A DNA stretch of 64,000 bases. Source: Plantago major. Lineage: Eukaryota; Streptophyta; Magnoliopsida; Lamiales; Plantaginaceae. How positions within the stretch are numbered: position 1 is the first letter of the stretch; every line of letters starts with the position of its first letter. The notes under the pieces were generated by a model, which was not told where the DNA came from, did no database searches, and was given only the letters and a program-made list of their open reading frames with translations. Positions 35,084 to 46,258 of this stretch are shown piece by piece. The position numbers and the translations under genes are program-made. The DNA is taken from contig JAIFAC010000229.1 of assembly GCA_026545765.1 (NCBI GenBank), forward strand, positions 1 through 64,000, read 5' to 3'.

Positions 35084-35300
35084 GGACCGGCGAGGTTACT
35101 CATGACGGCCCACACATCTCACAGGTATGATATTGTCATTTTCGAGGCCGCATTTAATTTGTTTTTGGTATTCTCAAAAGGCCTCATATATCATGGTTTG
35201 CATATATACCATTATTCACCACAACCGAACCGATGTGAAATGTTACACGGAGTTTCAGTCGGAGAAGATGACCCGTGCCGGTGGAGAATAAGTTGAAGAT
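35049..35300 (+). repeat. TGTAACG-initiated repeat fragment
   Basis: Starts TGTAACGACCGCC and contains ACAGGTATGATATTGTC and AAAAGGCCTCATAT. I recall these blocks as a dispersed non-coding repeat in many dicot genomes, beginning TGTAAC. I cannot name the family. It could be the start of an LTR or of a TRIM-like element. Confidence 0.35.
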
Positions 35301-35890
35301 GATCAATACCGACTGGATGAGTTTGTTAAAAGAGACAGATTTTGGAGTTCAAGTAGGGATTGTATTAAGGTTAAGATTCTTTTAAGATGCCATAATTATT
35401 GATGAGAGTTGTTAAACGCAAAGACTAATTCGCTAAACGCAAAGACCAATTATTTGAGTACTTGCCCAAAATGCCCTAACTTAAAAAAATCGATAACATT
35501 AACGAAATTGTAATAACTCGCTTACTAACACAATAACATTAATATGCACTATTCATCCCTAATTACAACAATTAAAAACATCTAATTTTTTTAAAAAACT
35601 TTGTTTATTGTAAAAAAATTATAAAATACCTAAAAATTTTAACAATATATACCTAATTAAAAAGAGGGATGCTGAAGTCAGAAAATTTTTAGAATCGACC
35701 GTTTCATACCGCATAATTTGTGAACTAATGTTTCATACCCGCCCGTCCGGTAAAATTTTTTTTTTTCTTTTTTTTAAATATATATATATTCAAACCGTAT
35801 ATATTTCTCAATATTATATTCAAACTTGAATCAAATTCTTCAATAAAAGATTACAACTTGAACACGGACGAACTAACTTGAATCGAAAAT
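35301..35890. other. No gene; AT-rich flank of the plant-mobile-domain gene
   Basis: Homopolymer-rich, with a (TA)n/T-run near 35760-35800 and a duplicated TTAAACGCAAAGAC(T/C)AATT (35414, 35437 region). Possibly the terminal region of a Mutator-like element, but no inverted partner was established. Confidence 0.35.
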
Positions 35891-35891
35891 A

Positions 35892-38154
35892 TTACATGTC
35901 ATGACTAGGTAATGATGGAATAACATCTTTAAAGTGTTCACAAATTTCATCGAGAATGTCGAATACGCTATTTTCGCTCATACAACGCCTGCTTCGCTCA
36001 GCTGATGCGTAAGTCAAGCACGAGCCATTGTATCTCTACAAAATAAAAACGACCCATAATAAGAATTGAGAGATGAAATGCTAACGCTAGAATGTATATG
36101 TATTGAATGTTTAGGAACCATACCACTAGAGGATTCATGTCTGATGGTCGGTAATGTTCTCTTCGAGTAAAGGTGTCACTCACTTATACGCCCTCAAGTG
36201 AAACCATTTGTTGTAGTTTGGAAAACTTTCATATTTGTAATGCACTCGTAGTGCTTGATTATGGAAATTACATCGAACGCTTTGAAAGTTCTCAAGGAGT
36301 CTTGAAAGGTGATATGAACATTTGTAGAATGCCATTGTGGTGGCCTCGAGACAACTATCGGTCAGATGAGTGGTTGTGGAATTAGTCAGATATCCGAATC
36401 ATGATAACACGGTCTCGCATGTAAGCCTCTAATCTTTAAACAATGAATAATTCCTCTAAATTGAGAAATGGGGACTACTTCCTCTCACAGACGTCCAATG
36501 GTGTCCACATAACCTATTACATAAGAGGTAAGTATGTTAAATAATTTTAACATAGTTTCAATCATAATGAAGACAAGCGTGACAAATTTGATGACATACT
36601 TCATTCGAAGCAATATTGTCTAAGGCACTTCTGTATGCAAGATGTAGAGCATCTTGATCTTCGTGGACGGTTCCCAAGTTCCATGATTCAAAAGAAGGAA
36701 AGTGCTTGTAGATCCACATCTGAAATCATATAAAGACTTCAACAAAAATGTATTCTCTTTTCAAGTTATGATAAAATGTAAAAATTATATAGAGCTAGCA
36801 AACCTGCACAAGTGAGAGACATCCATATTTGATTGCATAATACGTGATGCAATTCCCAACCGCTCATACCGATTGGCAGCAAGAGCCTCCCATGTGTATG
36901 TTTGAACCTCTTCCAATTGATTTAGGAACAGAGAAATCCACCGGTACTGTGGTACTACTCTTGTCGACAAACAACGATGTGCCTAATAACCACAATGTAC
37001 ATGACAAAGATGTGAATGGGTGGTAGAGTTTGTGCTTTTAAAGCATCCTCAATCAGGCTACGCTGAACTCCAAAGACTTTTGTAGTCGCCCTCACCAATG
37101 CATCATTCATTTGCATATGAGTCGACAATAAGTGCCCGATTTGTTCTGGGCAGAGTCACCACCTTCACCGCATCGACCGCATGTGAATTCCTAATAGAAA
37201 ATGGACATCATGCAGAGTTATAGTCATTTCACCGAATGGCAAGTGAAAGCTATTGTTTCGTGGATGCCACCGCTCAACAAATGCACTAATCAAAGGCATG
37301 TTGATCTTCGCCGTGCATAACGGTGGGCAAGTGTGAGAGAAGGTCATTATGACAACATTGTTGACATTGTCGCTCAAATAATCTTTGAACTTGGTCAATT
37401 TTTTGTGTTGATGAAACCCCCCTAGAATATTGCGATCCTGCGACATTTTAAAGTAAACAATAAATAAGAATGAGTTAACTATAGTGAATATGAATCGTCG
37501 GATTTTAAAGATCAGGAATGGAATGGCTTACATTTCCAATCCATATGGAGTGAGTAATCGCCTAGAAATCCTTTGAGTAACTCCGATCCGACGGCCTCCA
37601 TCAACAAAGATGTGTTAGCTCTTCCTGTGGTTGATTGGTGGGATCATTACGAGCCTCTCCATGTTGGCCGGTACATAGAAACAATTGATGTCGTTAAAAT
37701 GTGTCGATGCCCTAATGCAATCGGTGTCGCCGACATTTATATTCGTCGGTATTTAATTGGTCGGGGTGACCTGCTACCGCTCATTCATTTCACGCAAGTG
37801 CTGCCCTTGTTTGGTTGTCAATGGTCGGGTGACCATTGAGTCCCTTATTAAGTTCTCAACAGATCCGAATCAAATCGATCGCCATGCGACGACCTTCGAG
37901 CTTTTGTCAAGCAAACGCCCTCTTTCCTTCCATAAATCTCTTTCAATCGCCCGTAATATTTGTCGATCGACATGGGATATCCGGCGCTTTTTGATGGACC
38001 GCGATCTTTGGATGAACCGCCCTTAGTGAAGTGCTGAAACAATCAAATAAGAATGATCGGAGTGTTAGAATTCGACGAGAAACATGAACAATCAAATATC
38101 TTAATACAGTTTATTAATGTTTTATCATATCTTTACCTTCCAGATTCCTGCCAT
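35892..38154 (-). pseudogene. Plant mobile domain (PMD) protein gene, multi-exon
   Basis: Minus-strand exons match the PMD (aminotransferase-like, PF10536) pattern. Near 37440-37165 PLISAFVERWHPRNNSFHLP is followed by TITLHDVHFLLGI. At 36970-36790 there is FLNQLEEVQTYTWEALAANR; at 36725-36605 IYKHFPSFESWNLGT; near 36515 MWTPLDV; and at 36020-35892 SENSVFDILDEICEHFKDVI to the stop. Introns are seen at 36134-36027 (GTATGG...TTTTGTAG) and at about 38137-38040 (donor after ATGGCAGGAATCTGGAAG, acceptor GATTGTTTCAG). PMD genes occur in MULEs and in host genes. The 37.5-38.0 kb part is not interpretable, and several stops interrupt it. Confidence 0.6.
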
Positions 38155-38289
38155 TTAGATGCTTAAGAATTTGGTGGTGTTTAAGTGAAGAAGAAAAAAG
38201 AGAATGGTGTGGTGCAAATTTGTTGACAAGGTGTAGAGTATTTACAGGGAAAAACGACCGACCACCCGATTCCTGGATCCGTATCCAAG

Positions 38290-38510
38290 TGGTCAAATCA
38301 CCTCGATACTCTTCCAAGGGTCACTTGACCCTTGGGACAACGCATGCCCATGCTTTGTCCTTTCCAAGGATAAAGCATGGGCATGCTTTGTCCTTGCTTT
38401 GTCTTTAAGGACAAAGCAAGATGCTTGCTTTGTCCTTATGATTAAGATGTATGAATTGTCCCAACCGGGACAATTCATGTATGCAATTGGTCTGGCTTTG
38501 TCCGTTTTAA
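38290..38510. repeat. Palindromic repeat cluster (GGACAAAGCATG/CATGCTTTGTCC)
   Basis: At least six copies, in both orientations, of GCTTTGTCCTT or AAGGACAAAGC, with ATGGGCATGC between some pairs. It can fold into a long compound hairpin. It sits between the divergent PMD gene (minus) and the FAR1-type transposase (plus), where a shared promoter or Mutator terminal sequence could lie. ORFs over it are repeat artefacts. Confidence 0.7.
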
Positions 38511-38918
38511 TGACAACTATATCCCATTTTTTCGATTCACGGTATGTTTCTAGTAACACAACACTAACACAATCAACTGAGGTACATTTTCAATTCATTC
38601 ATTTTCTATAAAATGGTCCCTACCTAATCATATTCAATTCATTCACCCTTCTTTTCTCTAACAAATGGTCCTCGCACTAATCATATTCTAAACACTTGAA
38701 ACCCAAACACTAATCATATTCTAAACACTTAAAACACAATGAGTCACGCCTGATTCATATATTTCATCCGATTTGAACCCGAATTCTCATCAGTTCATTT
38801 TTCAAAATAATCGACTTTTGATACTTTGAAGTCAGAGTAAACTAAAAAGTGCTAGATATTGGTGTCCAAAACAATATATTTTTCACGATCTCACATTCAA
38901 AGAAAGACACGCTATAAT

Positions 38919-40686
38919 GGGTTGTGAGCGAGGTGGTGAATACGTAAAAACACGGGCTCAACCGATCCGTAAGTAAAATCCAAGTTCACTGGTCAAAGAA
39001 AGTCAAGTGTCCATTTGAGGTTGTCGCACGAGAGGTATCCGGTGGAGAGTGTTTCTTAGAGGGCCACGAGAAACACAATCATGCACTTGGGAATTTCCAT
39101 GGGCACACGCCCCGCCACCAAGCTCATCGCTAAAAGTACGACCGGTGATTGAGATGTTGAAGTGCGGAATGGCACCTAGACAAATTCTCGATCAAGTTAA
39201 GGTGATTTTCCGGCACATGTACTAACCTACGCACAAATATACAATGTCAACTTAAATATCAACGCTTGGAGATGGGATCCCTAGCCCCAATGGTGTATTT
39301 CGAGGAACTCTTGAGAAGAAACCATTACATATATACACATTCAAAAGTGGAGGGTACCAACATATTGGAGGGAATTTTCTTATCTCATCCAAATACAAGG
39401 GAGCTGATCCGTTTGTTCCGCAAGTTGTCGTGGATGGATGCAACGACAAGACGAATTTGTACGACATGCCTTGGTGGCACCTATCAAGCGCCTTACCCAT
39501 CGGGCAAAACTATCACATAGCCTTCATTTTCCTATCCAACTAAAGGACTTCAAGTTACGCTTGGGGGCTTAAACAATTACGGTGTTGTTTGTCAATGTGG
39601 TGTATCACCGGGGTATTTACCGATAAAGAGTTAGTGGAAATGAATGCGATTAAACTTGTCTTTCCGTATAAGACACCTATCGGTTTGGAGACACATCTCA
39701 AAGGATGTAGCTCACTTATCCAAGATGGTAGGTACTAAGTATCAACCCGTAATCAAATCCAGATGGGATCACATCGCATGCATAACGAGGAACTCTATGA
39801 GCGTGTCAAGGCGTAAATGGCGAGGTATGGCATAGGCATCCAGTTGTATGGCCTATGTACGGAACCAATGGTCGATCCATACTGCGGACCGATTTGTCCA
39901 GCGTGACAAAGAACATCTTACACTATGGAACTAACACGACCAATGTGTTATTCCTTCATTTATTCCACCACTCATACCTTAGTTTAGCTTATTTCAGAAT
40001 ATACAACTACCCTATAATTACGCTTATGCCAAACCGACATTCAACAATGTAAATTATTTGCAGAGTCAAGGTGCTCACGCTTAGGTACAAGTTGTGGTCG
40101 GGTCCTTCAAATCGGTTCCACCTCATTCCCGGGCTAAATGGCCTACTAATGCATTTTGATGAAACTGCATACGCTTGAGAGATCTCTTAATATCGCCCCT
40201 CATTCCACATCAACAATGCCGATCTTCAAAAACTTCGGTGTGCTTTCACATCTCGCCATCGAGAAATTGGTCAAAGAAATAGACAATGATCCAAGTGATT
40301 GCGATCACATAATGTTTACAACTTTTGGATTAATGTGCGCATGTCAATTGCATGTGAAGCTACAAAACAGGAGGACCGTCGACCCGGTTCACGATGTAAA
40401 CGTGTTCTGGAGAACTCTTCACATGGGGGAACCGCCTGAGACTAGACAGCAGAGTATAAAGGATCAGCTTTCATCATCAAGGCGGACCGCAGCGAGACTG
40501 CCACGGAGGATGAAATGAGATCGTATTTCGACAATTCAAATGCATCACAATCGTTCGTGGACGAGCCATTCGTAGCAAAACGGAGAGGAAGGAAACCTAA
40601 AGCAATAGGGAAAAGGCTACCGAGTGGTTGGGAAACCCTAATCGCCTCAAAAGAATTCACTTCAAGCAATGACGGTTCAGTTCTCT
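38919..40686 (+). pseudogene. Mutator-like (FAR1/MULE-type) transposase, degenerate
   Basis: The plus strand reads CERGGEYVKTRAQ and then, in shifting frames, a CPFEVVA / GHEKHNHALG zinc-binding-like N-terminus (38.93-39.1 kb). The core has VEGTNILEGIFLSHPNTREL and LIRLFRKLSWMDAT (39.33-39.45 kb), where MULE transposases have IF.AHP.SI.L...FP.VL.MD.T with the first catalytic Asp. Later come a SWIM-type TTFGLMCACQLHVKLQ with VNVFWRTLH (40.32-40.42 kb) and a basic AT-hook-like KRRGRKPK tail (40.58 kb). Domain order is right for a FAR1-related MULE transposase. Many frame breaks. Confidence 0.72.
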
Positions 40687-41210
40687 AGCAAGTAATCGCG
40701 TAATATTCAAATATCAAAGTCAAATGCCACCCCAAACTCAATTCTGATTAGAGGCCATAATGATGTCATCGGCGACGAATCCGCGTTTTAGTGGTCATAG
40801 CTCAATACCAATACGGCCAACAAGAGCCAAGCGACGCTGCAAGACCTCATTGATGAGTCAGACTACAACAGCAGATGTATATCGATTAAATGATGTACAC
40901 GGTAGATGAAATAAATATCCGTTTAAACCGTTTCATGGCTGTACACAACCATGGTATTTCACATTACCGTATACGGGTGTCTTGTAGCAACAAAGTATCA
41001 ACGGGTCTTATGCGATTATTCTCCGTTAGGAGTATGACATACTTTCCATTGGAGTGTCGTTTCAAATGGACTCACGCCCTAATTCTCCATCAACAAATGT
41101 TCAAGAGTGGACAATGGCTCACATTGGTAACAATCATCGGATCAGATCCACGTGGTGACAGAATGTCCAATACCACCAATATGGTCGGGCCCGAGAGGTA
41201 CTAGAGAGGC
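40687..41210 (+). pseudogene. C-terminal extension of the MULE protein (OTU-like tail)
   Basis: Encodes EINIRLNRFMAVHNHGISHY, MTYFPLECRF, and HALILHQQMFKSGQWLTLV, then DPRGDRMSNTT. Transposase-linked OTU domains end similarly (a HALVAA or PD-H turn, an S.TY.PL strand, then H..Q..L with a W). The catalytic Cys/His part is not readable, so OTU is only a suggestion. Terminated by the A insertion at 41262. Confidence 0.35.
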
Positions 41211-41261
41211 AAGAATAAGCCACCGAAGCACATTATGGCGCTCGCCACGCCAATGGCATAG

Positions 41262-41266
41262 GTTCT
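41262..41266. repeat. Left target-site duplication of element A (GGTTC)
   Basis: GGTTC directly before the LTR start TGGTCCAG, repeated at 63956-63960 directly after the other LTR. A 5-bp duplication is the copia standard and proves that the two LTRs bound one insertion. Confidence 0.92.
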
Positions 41267-42928
41267 GGTCCAGATAACGCAAAGCAATGTATCAGAGGGG
41301 GTGAATAGTCTTTAAAACTTTTGTCGATAAAACTATTTCTCGACATTCAATAGATATCCGATACTTAGAATCGTAGCGCTGAAGACTTAATAAAGATAAG
41401 TGCATAAATGCTAAAGTGTGTGTGTGTTGCTAAAATGTAAATACAAAGGTAAATAACATGAAGTATAGTGGTATCCGAGGTATGAATCCTCCAACTAATC
41501 CACTTCGTCTACCAGAGACCTAGAATTCACTAGAATGTATAATTGAGTTCACCTTACAATAATCCTATTCTAAGATTCTTAAACAATTGGTTCCCAACCA
41601 AATGTTCCCCGAGTTGTTCCCGCCTTTCACAAAACAAGTACTTCTGCACTCAAACCTTTGAGTTATTCCTCAGCTTCCCAAGCTAAGTACTTCCTATACT
41701 CAATAACCTTGAGTTATTCCTTAGTTTCAAATCAAGTACTTCCTATACCCTGAACCTTGGAGTTATTCCCCGATTTTTCAAACTAAGTACTTCGCATCCA
41801 CGCCGCTTATGGTGTTGGTTTTCGCTCGAGTTGTCGATGAGCTTCTTTAATAACTTATTCAGCTTATTCGATAGCTCGTGAATCAAGTATACTTAATACA
41901 CTTTTCAATGTATGGTATCTTGTTCTTTTTATCGACCAAGTCTTAGATAAATGTTCAAGAGAATGAATTTCAGATACTTGATCTTTCGCTTCAACTCTTT
42001 CACGTATAGCTATGCTTGTTTAGGATCGTGACACTTTAGAACTTCAAGTTACTCAAGATCAAAAGCTTTGGTCGCAATGTAAAGCTTTGAGGATAAGTAA
42101 GTTTCTTTGAGAGAGTAAGATGTTCATAGCTTTCAAGTTATGTCGTGGTTCAGGTATCTCTTCAAGCGCCTAAGTGTTGATATTTATAGATGAATTTGAG
42201 TGCCGCTTCAATAGTATCCGCTAGCTCAAATTCAAACTATTGATATCTCGTATAGTAATCGTAGTGTGTTTTGTCTTCTTCTTCGTCACGTTGCTTTTTA
42301 TTCGTATATCTCTCGCGTGCATTAAATGCATCAGACTATACTTTTGTCCTCAGTGTCAATCTAACTATGCTTTGTATCGTAGACTAGTGTTATCTGATTC
42401 TTTGCACGCCCTTATCTTCAATCTTCGGGATACCACTATTTATTGAAACAACTTTGTTTGCAATATATATATTTCTTTTTCGTAAATGTGGTTAATGCTC
42501 AAGTTATCGAGAATAGATATCTGTGGACACTTTCCTTGTTTTCAACAGCTCTTATTTCTCGATATCTCAGTGATACAGCTTTGTTTAAAACTATTCGTGT
42601 CTTCAAGATATCCGCTAAGGTATCCGAAAAGCTTCAGAATCTTGTGCGCTTTCTTCAAGTCTTCAATGTCGCTGAGCTTGTTCGCTTGATGTCTTCTTCG
42701 TCTTCTTCATAAAATAAAAATTTTATTTTGAGACCTAACATCCTATACAAGATTAGCTAGACTATCATACTTAGCGGGTTTCTTTACAATGTTCAAGTGA
42801 ACCAAGAGTACTAATCACCTTTCGAGATTAAGATAAGTCATCATGTTGTCGATCAAAATCTAAAATGTATATTTCTAACAAAATATCTAACAAATTTCCT
42901 AACAAATTTCCCAACAAATTTCCCAACA
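41267..42928 (-). repeat. 3' LTR of element A
   Basis: About 1.66 kb, TGGTCCAGATAACG...CCCAACA on the plus strand. It aligns throughout with 62281-63955. Many differences between the two LTRs fall at CAG/CTG sites (for example ACAAAGG against ACAGAAGG, TATCCGAGG against TATCCTGAGG), so LTR divergence must not be used naively to date the insertion. The LTR start has 3 of the 12-bp terminal units against 5 in the 5' LTR. Confidence 0.93.
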
Positions 42929-42939
42929 AATTTCCTTTT
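42929..42939 (-). promoter_or_regulatory. Polypurine tract of element A
   Basis: On the minus strand CAAAAGGAAATT directly before TGTTGGGAAATT. The tract itself resembles the repeated LTR-terminal unit (GGGAAATT). Confidence 0.75.
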
Positions 42940-43343
42940 GATCAACAATGACTATCTTACCTATTACAACTGATGAGTGAACAATCCAACACTTAATCTT
43001 TTCTTAAGATCTTCAAATTATTTAATTATGCGTAGTAAACATCAACCAAATCACAAGGTGTGATCTTTGTCGACAAGTTATCTTTATAGAATACTATCCG
43101 AGAGTAAGTTCTTCGATAAGTTATAAAGAGAGATTACGATAACTTCAATACATAGAATAATTTTGGCTCAGTCAGCAAAAATACAAAAATACATAGTAAA
43201 GGACAACAGGAGTAACCAAGCTCCAAGTAAACATCCTAATAGACTAGTCTTCAAGTCTTCAATCTCTTCAAGTCTTCAACAGTAGTTCTATGGATCAGTC
43301 TGCAAATTTCCTATCTCCAAACCTTTTGATGTCATCAGAATAG

Positions 43344-44500
43344 TCATAGAGAAGAGTTCGATGAGCATCTCGTGTCTCTCGCAAATCCACGCACCTCTTT
43401 CAGTAGGTTTTGCAGGATTTTCTTGACAAAATGTTTGACCCATAGGTACTTTCCCCACTTCCAGGCATGCTCTATTCTGATATCTGAAAGCTTGAAGTAT
43501 TCGTAGATAATCTTCAGATATCTGATGTCACCCTTGTATTGATCTTCAGTTAGATAGAACGATTCAGAGGGTTCTACAAATGTAGTCTTGCTCTTGCCTG
43601 TTCTCGTGATATTCGCACTCGTGCACATCATCTGGCTCTCCATATGGACATTCATCAGAGAGGTCCTTTCTCATGGCTTCAGCTCTCGACAACTTCAAAA
43701 TCCAACCAGCTTTAATGTGATTGGTGTTGATCAAGGTTGGCTTATCTTTTCTCCATGCCATAAGTTGTTTATGGATTGGTTCTGGAAATCTTGAATTTAC
43801 CAATAGATGCTTAAGTTCCAGAATCCAATAGCCATTTTTCTGATTGATGCACCTGTAGACAGAGGAATCTTTGACATACTTCACATACTCTATTTTGGCT
43901 TCTTCGCCCGAGTGGAAGTCGACTTTGTCTTTGTTCACTCTCACCTGCCTTCTTTGTCTTGAATTCTCTTTGGGGTTGTTGCTGAAGAACCACCTCGATA
44001 GACTTGGTATTTCCGTAGGTGTTTTAGCTGCTAGGGCTTTGCAGCTATGGGCTCGCTTAGCTTTCAGCTTTCCTTTTCTTGTGAAGAGGAGCTTCATCTT
44101 CATCGCTTCTCATCATCATCAAGATTAAATCTTGTGAGAGTTTTACAACTTCTTCATTGCCTGTGGACTTGATTTGACCTTCTTCTTCTTCTTCGTAAGA
44201 TTCATCAATCCCTTTAACTCCGCCTTCTCCTCGAGCCTCGTACTCCTTGGAGGTTTCGTGCTATGGCCCTTGTTATCATTTTAGTTCCTTCAAGAGGTTT
44301 CGGGAAGCAAATACTATCTACAAAGCACTTGGCTTCGAGGAGGGTTCATTGATTCGGTGGTGGTCGAAGTTTTCATGTTTCTTTTTCCTTTCTGAGCCGC
44401 ACCAGCTCCAGATTTCTTCTTGTTTTCTTCTCCTTCTTCCCATTCCCCCTGACTTTGAGGTCCAGATTTGTACATTCTTTCCGCTTTAGTCATTGTCATC
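43344..44500 (-). pseudogene. A post-pol gene, conserved C-terminal module (function unknown)
   Basis: Minus-strand ORFs at 44499-44314, 44103-43564 (179 codons) and 43655-43344. The order is: a basic Lys-rich N part, IEYVKYVKDSSVYRCINQKN, KPTLINTNHIKAGW, an acidic ECPYGEPDDVHECEYHE, then SFYLTEDQYKGDIRYLKIIY, EYFKL and KYLWVKHF. The same order is seen in B (7.4-8.6 kb). Retention in two diverged copies suggests selection on the protein in the past. There is no metal-binding, membrane or nuclease signature that I can identify. Confidence 0.62.
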
Positions 44501-45700
44501 GACTACCTTCATAAAGGAATCTCGAGAGAGTTGAAGTGCCCTTGTAAATAATTATAGGAAGTGACCAACTTCTGAAGTTCGGCTTTGAGCTCCTGATTTT
44601 GCTTGATAAGTCCATTGTCCTTATCAGTGAGCTCTGCCAATGGGCCTAGGATGGCATCTGCTTCAAAGAAGCGTAACTTGCCTCTTGGAAAGCTTTTTCA
44701 CTAAAGACGATCATCGCCCCTTATCATTCCCTGATCTTTCGAGAAATGACTATGCTAGTTGTTCTCGAGTGATGAGCTCAAATAACTTTCTCATTTCGTA
44801 GGGGACGGAGGCAATTACTTCCTTGTTCGTGAAGACATCTCCTTTTCGTATGAGCCAAGATTGCATCCGCTCATGTGTTCATGGAGTGGACGTCATGCTT
44901 TGTTGAATATTGCAGAGCAATCAACTTCCTTTTCAAGTGAGAAACCGCTAAATGTTCATTGCGGTGCTCGCCAAAGTCTTGTCTTCTTCATCATCGAGCA
45001 ATCACCAAAGGATCTTCATCCTCTCGACATTTTCATCGATTGTATCGAGTCCAAAGAACCATCTCAGAGATTGGTTTCTTTCCTTTCTGGGAGGAGGATG
45101 GTACTTCTTTTGAAGATGATGCAGCCTTAGCATCATGCTTGTCTTCAAATACTTCTTCAGTATCGAGTTCTTTGGTGACATCATGCACAGCATCCCGTAG
45201 CTCTTTAACCTCAGAGTAAGCAATCATTTCTTGTAAGTATTGATCTTGTAGTTGAACAAGCTTGTCTCTGGATTTAGCTATTTGATCTTCCAGTTGAAGA
45301 TGGAGCTGTTGTTCTTCTTCCAACAGTTGTCCGAGTTGAAAGATCCGGCTCGAGTGTTTAAGATTTTCTGATTGGTTTCTCCAGAAAGCTCAACTACTTG
45401 TTCAGTAGTAACTGGGTGTTAGTTAGAAGATGGATGAGTAGATTTCTGAGGAGATGGAGACGGAGATTTCTGTGAAGTCGTCTCAGTGTGCTTTTCAGCA
45501 GCTGAGGCATCATTTCTAGCTTAAATTCTCCGGCCCTCGCAGGGGCATCATCATCATCCTTTTTATCTGTGTCATCCTTTTGGTGATGGTCAGTAGGAGG
45601 TTCATCAAAGTCATTTTCGTTTATTTCTTCCTCCTCATCATCTTCAGATACAAGATTGATCACTTCAGGAATAGTGATCTTCTGCCCATTAACCTCTTCT
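44501..45700 (-). pseudogene. A post-pol gene, coiled-coil and acidic part
   Basis: ORFs 45323-45033 (QLHLQLEDQIAKSRDKLVQL, YLQEMIAYSEVKELRDAV: heptad-rich coiled coil) and 45663-45394 (SEDDEEEEINENDFDEP, then Asp/Lys-rich). Low-complexity and charged. Probably a rod and linker between the exon array and the C-terminal module. Frame breaks between pieces. Confidence 0.5.
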
Positions 45701-46258
45701 TGTTCAGAAGGTATAAATTGCAGAGTTTGGGCGTGATCGGCTTAAATGCCATTTGTAATCTTGTCCACCATCTCACTGCTCAAAGGCTTATATCAAATCA
45801 GGCGCCACTTCTCTGGAGAAATCCTTATGCAATAGAAGTCGAATCGGTAATCGCCTGCGGGGAACATTGCATGGATGTATGTCTCCAAGTCAAGAGCTCG
45901 TGGCTTCTATTTGGTTGATCTGTGATTCTCAATATTTCAGAGATCAAAGCACCTTAACCTTTGCCATTTCTTGAAGCATTTAATGTGCTTGGGCAAGGTG
46001 TGAGCTTTGAAGAAGGGAAGTAGTCCCTTGTCTCAACATTGGGAGCCCGCCGCACTTGTTCGAGCTCGAAAGAAAGAGTTTTGAGTGAGCTTCAAAACTT
46101 TTATAGATATCTCGAGGAGAAGTGTAGGTTAGTTTCGAGTTACCCGAGTAAGTACTTCAGCTCAGAGATTTGTTCTATCGAGACAATTGGTGTCTCAGAT
46201 ATCTTGTCAGGAGGCGGAGACTTGGAAGTCCGGTCCTCATCAACCTTTCTTTCTTGAA

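Noticed and set aside
35049..35300. Cassandra TRIM element with a 5S rRNA-derived promoter
   Set aside because: TGTAAC start fits, but I see no 5S internal promoter sequence, so the name is not supported.
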